Of a DNA stretch of 5,001 bases, positions 1 to 3,804 are shown in pieces. Below the pieces are notes generated by a model, which was given only the letters and a program-made list of their open reading frames with translations, did not search any database and had not been told where the DNA came from. Both the position numbers and the translations under genes were made by a program. The DNA is taken from positions 1 through 5,001 of the forward strand of contig CBFHZM010000091.1 of NCBI GenBank assembly GCA_965660195.1. The letters are read 5' to 3'. The first letter of the stretch is position 1, and every line of letters begins with the position of its first letter. Source of the DNA: JAYODZ01 sp965660195. Its GTDB lineage: Bacteria > Pseudomonadota > Alphaproteobacteria > RS24.

Positions 1-1206
1 GCATAGGAGCGTTTGTGAACTTCCGCCGCCTAACAGGCCAATTGCGTCCTTGCTAGTCTTGTGATCGGCGTCAGGCATGCTGTCATAAATCTCGCGGAAG
101 CCATAGCTTATTCCCTCGATCGCGGCACGGGCGAGGTTACCAATATTGCTCGCGTGGGTCATGTTTACAAAGCTGGCGGTGAGATCAGCACGCCATAGCG
201 GGGCTCGCTCGCCATTCAGATAGGGATAAAATTGCACCCCGTCGGCCCCCGCAGGGCTCTGCGCCGCAGCATCATAAAAAGCCTGAGGCGATGCAAAAAA
301 GCGGTCTGCAACCCAATTCAACGCCGTCATGCATTGGTTCATGCCTGCCGCATAATAGGCTTGTTCGCCAGTGAGATACGGATAGAGCGACACAGGTGGT
401 TTTGGCTGCATATTGGCTGTTATTTGCGAGACAACACCCGCCGAAGCTAATTTTAACGTAGTTTGCCCAATTTGGGGTTGCCCCCAGCAGAGCCATTCAA
501 TCGATGTGTCGATGCTGCCGACTAATATTTTGATGTTCTGTGACAAGCCCCAGCGGCTTGCAAGTTGGGCTTTTAACGGTCCGGCGTCGGTTGCTGGCGC
601 AACGACCTGTGGCAGTTGCGCGGTGCTTAAACCCACCATCTCGAGAAGTGGTTGGCTCCAGTCACGTGTTTGGTAATTCATCAACATACTGCCGCAGGCA
701 TCGCCGGGGTCGGTAAGCCGATCGCCGGTGAGCTGTCCGCGCAGCCAATCTTTGGCAAAGCTAATATGATTTACCCGTCGCCATGTTTCGGGTTCGTGCT
801 GACGAAGCCACAAGAGATGCGCTAAGGACCAAGTAGCACTGGGTTGGTTGCCAGATTCTCTGAGGGGTAGGGCGCCGAGATCTGGTATCAACGAAGCCGC
901 ACGTTGATCGCTCCATAAAATAGCCGGCCGCAATGGTGCATTGCTATCGTCGCATAGGACAGCAATATGCGCCCCTGCTGTGATAGAAAGCGCCTTAATC
1001 GTTTGCATGCTGTCGCCAATTTCGGATTTCAGGCTCATTAGAGCGTCATCCAGTGCGCGCCACCAATCTTGCGGGTTTTGCTCCGCATATGCGGGGTGGG
1101 GCGCTTGCGTTGCCAGCGGTAGCTGGTTCACTACGCGCTGTTTCCCGCCATCTTCAATTAGGCACAATTTGAGGCTACTGAGGCCGAGATCAAGTCCCAA
1201 ATACAT
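1..1206 (-). CDS. xylB: FGGY-family carbohydrate kinase, xylulokinase-like (C-terminus off left edge)
   Basis: Predicted cytoplasmic ATP-dependent sugar kinase. Xylulokinases phosphorylate D-xylulose to xylulose 5-phosphate, feeding the pentose phosphate pathway. The frame is open from an ATG at 1206 to the window edge, giving 402 residues of a family usually near 480-500, so roughly the last 80-100 are missing. The N-terminus MYLGLDLGLSS is the first ATP/phosphate motif with metal-binding Asp6. PAILWSDQR (residues 95-102), PYLNGERAPLW (328-338) and LGGGSS (392-397) are family signatures. Asp233 sits at the same number as the catalytic Asp233 of E. coli XylB. Several key spots differ: DLGTS is DLGLS, the GTSG loop reads ASAG (254-257), and Met77/Asn234 of E. 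coli are Ala79/Thr234, while the sugar-binding His is kept (His80). The true substrate may therefore be another sugar. An in-frame TAA lies six codons upstream, so this ATG is the only likely start; no good Shine-Dalgarno sequence precedes it. Family certain, substrate not. Confidence 0.88.
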   Translation of the reverse strand, partial: MYLGLDLGLSSLKLCLIEDGGKQRVVNQLPLATQAPHPAYAEQNPQDWWRALDDALMSLKSEIGDSMQTIKALSITAGAHIAVLCDDSNAPLRPAILWSDQRAASLIPDLGALPLRESGNQPSATWSLAHLLWLRQHEPETWRRVNHISFAKDWLRGQLTGDRLTDPGDACGSMLMNYQTRDWSQPLLEMVGLSTAQLPQVVAPATDAGPLKAQLASRWGLSQNIKILVGSIDTSIEWLCWGQPQIGQTTLKLASAGVVSQITANMQPKPPVSLYPYLTGEQAYYAAGMNQCMTALNWVADRFFASPQAFYDAAAQSPAGADGVQFYPYLNGERAPLWRADLTASFVNMTHASNIGNLARAAIEGISYGFREIYDSMPDADHKTSKDAIGLLGGGSSQTLLC

Positions 1207-1270
1207 GGCTGAGACTTTAGCTTACCATGGACGCGACAGCTAGAGGCGGTGATCGCAGGAGGGGCGCAAA

Positions 1271-1297
1271 CACAAAAGGGCGCCCTTGCGGGCGCCC
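1271..1297 (-). terminator. Intrinsic (rho-independent) terminator of the small minus-strand unit
   Basis: A perfect 8-bp G+C stem (GGGCGCCC at 1278-1285 paired with GGGCGCCC at 1290-1297) encloses the 4-base loop 1286-1289. Read on the minus strand it is followed by TTTTGTGTTT. No T-run follows on the plus strand, so it acts for minus-strand transcripts. It begins 28 bases past the stop codon of the 29-codon frame and ends about 65 bases before the kinase ATG. It would therefore separate the small gene from the kinase, or act as an attenuator if both share a transcript. Confidence 0.85.
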
Positions 1298-1304
1298 CCG
1301 TGAC

Positions 1305-1319
1305 TGGTTTGATCAACCA
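1305..1319. repeat. Imperfect palindrome between small ORF stop and terminator
   Basis: The core TTGATCAA is flanked by TGG(T) and CCA, giving an 11-14 base palindrome with one unpaired T. In the minus-strand transcript it could form a second small hairpin just before the terminator, stabilising the 3' end, or it could be a protein site. Seen in sequence; function unknown. Confidence 0.35.
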
Positions 1320-1325
1320 AATCGC

Positions 1326-1415
1326 TTATTTCGCGTGCCCAAGGACCGCGAAGGTTGCTCCACGTCCTTGATTCGCAATGGCTTTGGCTTTCAAACCGGA
1401 TAAATCACTAGACAA
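1326..1415 (-). CDS. Putative 29-residue small protein or leader peptide, TTG start
   Basis: A 30-codon frame starts with TTG at 1415-1413 and ends with TAA at 1328-1326. The peptide begins MSSDLSGLKAKAIANQ and ends ATFAVLGHAK. It has one acidic residue (Asp4), several basic ones (Lys9, Lys11, Arg18, His27, Lys29), a Gly-Arg-Gly turn (17-19) and a short nonpolar stretch (20-26); it has neither cysteine nor a convincing membrane helix or signal peptide. The TTG was chosen because it lies 7 bases after the GGAGG core of an exceptionally long Shine-Dalgarno sequence; no ATG or GTG start gives a comparable frame. An intrinsic terminator follows 28 bases after the stop, so the unit looks like a self-contained monocistronic gene. 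I do not recognise the peptide. It could be a secreted or regulatory micropeptide, a leader peptide for the downstream kinase, or part of a dual-function RNA. Translation is inferred from signals only. Confidence 0.6.
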   Translation of the reverse strand: MSSDLSGLKAKAIANQGRGATFAVLGHAK

Positions 1416-1416
1416 T

Positions 1417-1430
1417 GGATCACCTCCTTT
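1417..1430 (-). promoter_or_regulatory. Unusually long Shine-Dalgarno sequence (14 bases) for the 29-codon ORF
   Basis: On the minus strand these bases read AAAGGAGGTGATCC, which is complementary to the complete 3' tail of bacterial 16S rRNA (GGATCACCTCCTTT). Typical sites in this window match 4 bases (for example GGAG before gloC). The core GGAGG is 7 bases from the TTG codon, an ideal spacing, and fixes the start of the small ORF. Confidence 0.88.
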
Positions 1431-1451
1431 CGGTTGTTGATAACGAATCAG

Positions 1452-1480
1452 ATTTTACGGTTATTCGATCCAAATAACCA
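1452..1480 (-). promoter_or_regulatory. Candidate promoter of the small minus-strand unit
   Basis: On the minus strand, TGGTTA (1480-1475, 3 of 6 to the -35 consensus) is followed after 17 bases by TAAAAT (1457-1452, 5 of 6 to the -10 consensus). Transcription would begin near 1445, giving a leader of about 30 bases to the start codon and an RNA of about 175 bases ending at the terminator. The -35 match is weak, and a second TAAAAT occurs at 1488-1483, so the exact promoter is uncertain. Confidence 0.3.
1459..1479. promoter_or_regulatory. Perfect inverted repeat, candidate operator
   Basis: GGTTATT (1459-1465) and AATAACC (1473-1479) are exact inverted copies separated by 7 bases, a 21-bp dyad of the size bound by dimeric regulators. 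It overlaps the -35 box and spacer of the candidate minus-strand promoter, where a repressor would block it, and lies 55 bp upstream of the plus-strand -10 box of gloC. No regulator is encoded nearby, and the spacer rules out a tight RNA hairpin more than a protein site. Confidence 0.45.
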
Positions 1481-1508
1481 TCATTTTACGAAAGTCAGGA
1501 CAAGCAAC

Positions 1509-1539
1509 CTGGCAAGGGGATTTGTGAAAGCTGTATAAT
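1509..1539 (+). promoter_or_regulatory. Candidate promoter of gloC-HIT
   Basis: A perfect TATAAT -10 box lies at 1534-1539. Possible -35 boxes are CTGGCA (1509-1514, spacer 19) or TGGCAA (1510-1515, spacer 18), both partial matches. A TG lies directly before the -10 box. Transcription would start near 1546, leaving a leader of about 30 bases that includes the GGAG at 1563-1566, ten bases before the gloC ATG. Confidence 0.5.
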
Positions 1540-1576
1540 TCGGGCATAGTCCCTTCAGACATGGAGTATTAAAAAC

Positions 1577-2224
1577 ATGGCCAAATATCAGATTATTCCA
1601 GTGACACCCTTTGAGCAAAATTGCACGGTGTTTTGGAACGAAGAGACCATGCATGGCGGTATTGTTGACCCCGGCGGAGACCTTGCAACGATCGAGGCGT
1701 TTTTGACTGAAAATGGTATTACCTTGGATAAGATTTTGGTGACCCATGGCCATCTTGATCACGCTGGCGCGGTGGCGGTTTTGGCGCGCAAATACACCTT
1801 GCCGATTATTGGCCCGCATCGTGACGACCAATTTTGGATCGATAGTATGCCGCAGCAAGCCCAGCAATTCGGCTTTCCGGAAACTGAGAGTTTCGAAGCC
1901 GATGAGTGGCTTGAACATGGTGGCGCCGTCGAAGTGGCTGGTATTCGCTTCGAGGTTCTGCATTGCCCAGGACACACGCCGGGGCATGTCGTGTTTTACC
2001 AACCACAGGACAATGTTGCCATGGTTGGTGATGTCTTATTCAAAGGCTCGATTGGCCGGACTGATTTTCCAAAAGGCGATTTCAATCAGCTTATCAGTTC
2101 GATCACCGAAAGGCTGTGGCCGCTCGGAGATGAGGTGACTTTTATTCCGGGCCACGGACCCGTCTCAACTTTTGGCGCTGAGCGCAAAACCAATCCCTTT
2201 GTTTCGGATATGGCGTTGGGCTAA
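1577..2224 (+). CDS. gloC: GloC/YcbL-type metallo-beta-lactamase-fold hydrolase (glyoxalase II type)
   Basis: Cytoplasmic dinuclear metal hydrolase. The E. coli relative YcbL/GloC hydrolyses S-lactoylglutathione to D-lactate and glutathione in methylglyoxal detoxification. The 215-residue length equals that of E. coli YcbL as I remember it, and the opening (IIPVTPFEQNC, VDPGGD) and closing (FIPGHGPVST, NPF) motifs match closely. Metal ligands are complete: THGHLDH supplies His57, His59, Asp61 and His62, CPGHTPGH supplies His133, GDVLFKGSIGR supplies the bridging Asp152, and PGHGP supplies His193. It is shorter than classical GloB, lacking that enzyme's C-terminal glutathione-binding helical domain, so other thioester or phosphonate-like substrates cannot be excluded. 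A TATAAT box lies upstream, and the stop TAA shares its last base with the ATG of the following HIT gene, indicating a coupled operon. The start has a GGAG ten bases upstream. Confidence 0.93.
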   Translation: MAKYQIIPVTPFEQNCTVFWNEETMHGGIVDPGGDLATIEAFLTENGITLDKILVTHGHLDHAGAVAVLARKYTLPIIGPHRDDQFWIDSMPQQAQQFGFPETESFEADEWLEHGGAVEVAGIRFEVLHCPGHTPGHVVFYQPQDNVAMVGDVLFKGSIGRTDFPKGDFNQLISSITERLWPLGDEVTFIPGHGPVSTFGAERKTNPFVSDMALG

Positions 2225-2637
2225 TGGCATTTGAGCTGCACCCTCAACTAGCGGCCGACAGCTATGCGATGGGTAACATGGCGCATTGCACGATCCGGTT
2301 GGTGCGTGATAGCCGCTTCTTATGGTTGCTAGCTGTCCCTCGCTATGAGAATTGCCGCGAGTGGCATGCCCTCCCGCCCAAGGTCGCTGGCGAAGTGTTC
2401 CAAGAAGTTGTGGCGCTCGCAACATGGGCTGAGGCTTATAGCGGCGCTGATAAGATGAACATTGCAGCGCTGGGTAATCAGGTGCCGCAATTGCACATCC
2501 ATGTTGTCGCGCGCCATGTGGGCGATGCCGCTTGGCCAAATCCGATTTGGGGGTCTGGTTCAATGCAACCCTACGCTGAGGATCAACGGATGGAGATTAG
2601 TACGGCGCTCAAAAGTGCGCTTGCTTTGGCGGATTAA
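2224..2637 (+). CDS. HIT-domain protein (histidine triad nucleotide hydrolase family)
   Basis: A 137-residue protein of the histidine-triad superfamily, whose members hydrolyse or transfer nucleotides attached to phosphate, amines or sulfate through a catalytic histidine. The signature lies at residues 84-97: GNQVPQLHIHVVAR. Aligned with the usual V-x-H-x-H-x-H, the first His is Gln89, His91 is the expected nucleophile and His93 the third. After the motif comes GDAAWPNPIWG (100-110), which I recall from the alphaproteobacterial branch of the family; these proteins have no assigned substrate. The N-terminal part has the typical strands (CTIRLVRDSRFLWLLAVPR, 22-40) and a long helix (53-72). The ATG overlaps the gloC stop by one base (TAATG) and no strong ribosome site is visible, so translation is probably coupled to gloC. 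No signal peptide; cytoplasmic. Confidence 0.9.
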   Translation: MAFELHPQLAADSYAMGNMAHCTIRLVRDSRFLWLLAVPRYENCREWHALPPKVAGEVFQEVVALATWAEAYSGADKMNIAALGNQVPQLHIHVVARHVGDAAWPNPIWGSGSMQPYAEDQRMEISTALKSALALAD

Positions 2638-2683
2638 TATGCATTTTGCTTGTTAATTACGATCAGAACTCTAATTCTAGCTG

Positions 2684-3415
2684 ATGTCACAGATCAATTT
2701 CGTAAGTTTCAGAGATCCACTGCGCGCCTTGGTTTTTGGTGCTTCGGGCGGGATCGGTGCGGCTTTTGTCTCGCTCTTGCGGGCTAGTCCTGATGTTGAG
2801 CTTTGTTTGGCTACGTCGCGACAGATGGGCGACGATGCGATGTCGCTTGATTTGACTGATGAAGTGGCGATCGCAACTTACGCTACCAGTTTGGAAATGC
2901 AGGGGCCTTTCAATTTGATCATCAATGCCAGTGGTCTTTTGCATCGCGATACGCTTCAACCCGAAAAACGCCTGTCACAAATTTCGGCTGAAGCGATGAT
3001 GCAGTCTTTTGCCGTTAATAGCATCGCACCTGCTTTGATTAATCGGTATTTTGTGCCGCTCTTGCCGCGGACAGGTAAGGCGGTCATTGCGCATCTATCG
3101 GCCCGCGTTGGATCGATATCAGATAATCGCATTGGCGGCTGGTATAGTTATCGCGCCGCCAAGGCGGCGCAGAATATGATCACACGTACGACCGCCATCG
3201 AAGTTGCCCGACGGTATCCTGAAGCGTTGATCATTGGTCTCCATCCAGGAACAGTCGACACTGAGTTATCTAAGCCATTTCAATCTGGGGTCGGCGAAGG
3301 ACGCTTATTCTCAGCACAGGATGCGGCAACCCGTATGTTGCAAGTGATAGATGGTTTGGCGGCAGAGGATTCGGGAAACGTTTTTGCCTATGATGGGCAG
3401 CGCGTGCCGTTTTAA
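2684..3415 (+). CDS. Short-chain dehydrogenase/reductase, C-factor (CsgA)-like
   Basis: A 243-residue Rossmann-fold NAD(P)-dependent oxidoreductase. The cofactor loop GASGGIG is at residues 19-25, the NNAG-equivalent NASG at 81-84, the structural Asn at 112, and catalytic Tyr156 and Lys160 in YSYRAAK. HPGTVDTEL (187-195) closes the nucleotide site. Arg46 after the second strand would favour NADP(H). The stretch LSARVGSISDN (138-148) is the C-factor form of the catalytic-Ser region: the usual second Ser is Ala140, so the active Ser may be Ser139 or Ser144. Substrate unknown; the name comes from Myxococcus CsgA, and no signalling role is implied. It starts 46 bases after the HIT gene without a terminator between them, so it may be read through from gloC, but no good ribosome site precedes the ATG. 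It converges on the next gene with overlapping stops. C-factor-type dehydrogenases near FeS photolyases are a pattern I recall from marine bacteria, but cannot verify. Confidence 0.9.
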   Translation: MSQINFVSFRDPLRALVFGASGGIGAAFVSLLRASPDVELCLATSRQMGDDAMSLDLTDEVAIATYATSLEMQGPFNLIINASGLLHRDTLQPEKRLSQISAEAMMQSFAVNSIAPALINRYFVPLLPRTGKAVIAHLSARVGSISDNRIGGWYSYRAAKAAQNMITRTTAIEVARRYPEALIIGLHPGTVDTELSKPFQSGVGEGRLFSAQDAATRMLQVIDGLAAEDSGNVFAYDGQRVPF

Positions 3416-3738
3416 GCATTACCGCTGGGCGGTGCGTAAATATCGGCTCTAGCAACGCTCTCTAACGCAGTTTCTAGAAGGCTGGTTGCGAGATCTGAAG
3501 TGACATCGCTGCTGGCAACGATCATGCGGGCACGAACTGCGAGCGCCATAGCGAGCGCCTGTAAGACGTCGCCGTTAGACATTGGATCACGCCGAACTTC
3601 GCGGCTAATGGTCTCGAGCGTATCACCAAGTAGTTGATGCACGCGCACTGCGGACTCGGTTGAAGGATGCAGCGCAAATTCGATATCAAGCTTGTCGCCT
3701 GTATCGGTTATAGCGGTAAACGGGAGTGGGCGTGCCAT
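3412..3738 (-). CDS. Unrecognised 108-residue protein
   Basis: I do not recognise this family. The frame has a good ribosome site, GGAG 7 bases before the ATG at 3738. The protein begins with a probable beta region (residues 4-22, PLPFTAITDTGDKLDIEFAL) and continues with three likely helices (about 27-49, 55-75 and 80-98), ending in a flexible APPSGNA tail. It has no cysteine or tryptophan and a single tyrosine (101); there is no signal peptide, membrane segment, or zinc or nucleotide motif, so it is probably a small soluble cytoplasmic protein. It lies 66 bases downstream of the photolyase gene on the same strand with no terminator between, suggesting co-transcription. Its TAA overlaps the dehydrogenase stop by 4 bases (TTAA, 3412-3415). 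Coding rather than shadow status rests on the ribosome site, the lack of any competing frame and the placement. Confidence 0.75.
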   Translation of the reverse strand: MARPLPFTAITDTGDKLDIEFALHPSTESAVRVHQLLGDTLETISREVRRDPMSNGDVLQALAMALAVRARMIVASSDVTSDLATSLLETALESVARADIYAPPSGNA

Positions 3739-3804
3739 ATCTAATCTCCAGATTCTTGTTGTTTGGTTAAACTATTGAATTGTATTCCGTCCTGATTCAC
3801 AACT
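3739..3804 (-). other. Spacer between photolyase and the 108-residue gene
   Basis: This 66-base A+T-rich gap has no hairpin plus T-run, so transcripts of the photolyase probably continue into the next gene. It contains two GATTC sites (GANTC, the CcrM methylation target of alphaproteobacteria) at 3751-3755 and 3794-3798, and the GGAG ribosome site of the downstream gene at 3745-3749 (minus strand). No convincing promoter was found. Confidence 0.5.

Larger units (their letters stand above)
1452..1490. repeat. Direct repeat ATTTTACG, two copies 31 bp apart
   Basis: ATTTTACG occurs at 1452-1459 and again at 1483-1490, three helical turns apart, bracketing the inverted repeat at 1459-1479. Each copy contains TAAAAT on the minus strand, so they may be alternative -10 boxes or paired protein sites. 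Eight matching bases alone could be chance. Confidence 0.35.

Noticed and set aside
272..496. Minus-strand 74-codon frame suggesting a frameshift in the kinase
   Set aside because: Translation of the main frame stays open and family-like from 1206 to 1, including through the 6-base homopolymer at 295-300, so there is no frameshift.
232..1243. Plus-strand open frames of 72-100 codons opposite the kinase
   Set aside because: The minus strand encodes a continuous FGGY kinase with conserved motifs throughout, so these are antisense shadows.
1416..1431. Plus-strand TGGATCACCTCCTTTC as a fragment of the 3' end of a 16S rRNA gene
   Set aside because: The match stops abruptly on both sides (no GTAACCGTAGG-like sequence before it). 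It is fully explained as an SD on the opposite strand with a correctly spaced frame and terminator.
1510..1526. TGGCA-N-TTTG as a sigma-54 (-24/-12) promoter
   Set aside because: The second element has no GC at the required distance (off by one and TTTGT rather than TTGC), while a perfect TATAAT lies just downstream.
1481..2002. Minus-strand 173-codon open frame opposite gloC
   Set aside because: It lies antisense to a gene with complete family motifs, and its translation shows no recognisable domain; it is a shadow frame.
2638..2683. Promoter between the HIT gene and the dehydrogenase
   Set aside because: The gap is A+T-rich, but no -35/-10 pair with acceptable match and spacing is visible.
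3421..3433. ACCGC-TGG-GCGGT hairpin after the dehydrogenase stop as a terminator
   Set aside because: The stem is only 5 bp, the loop 3 bases, there is no T-run on either strand, and it lies inside the coding sequence of the 108-residue gene.
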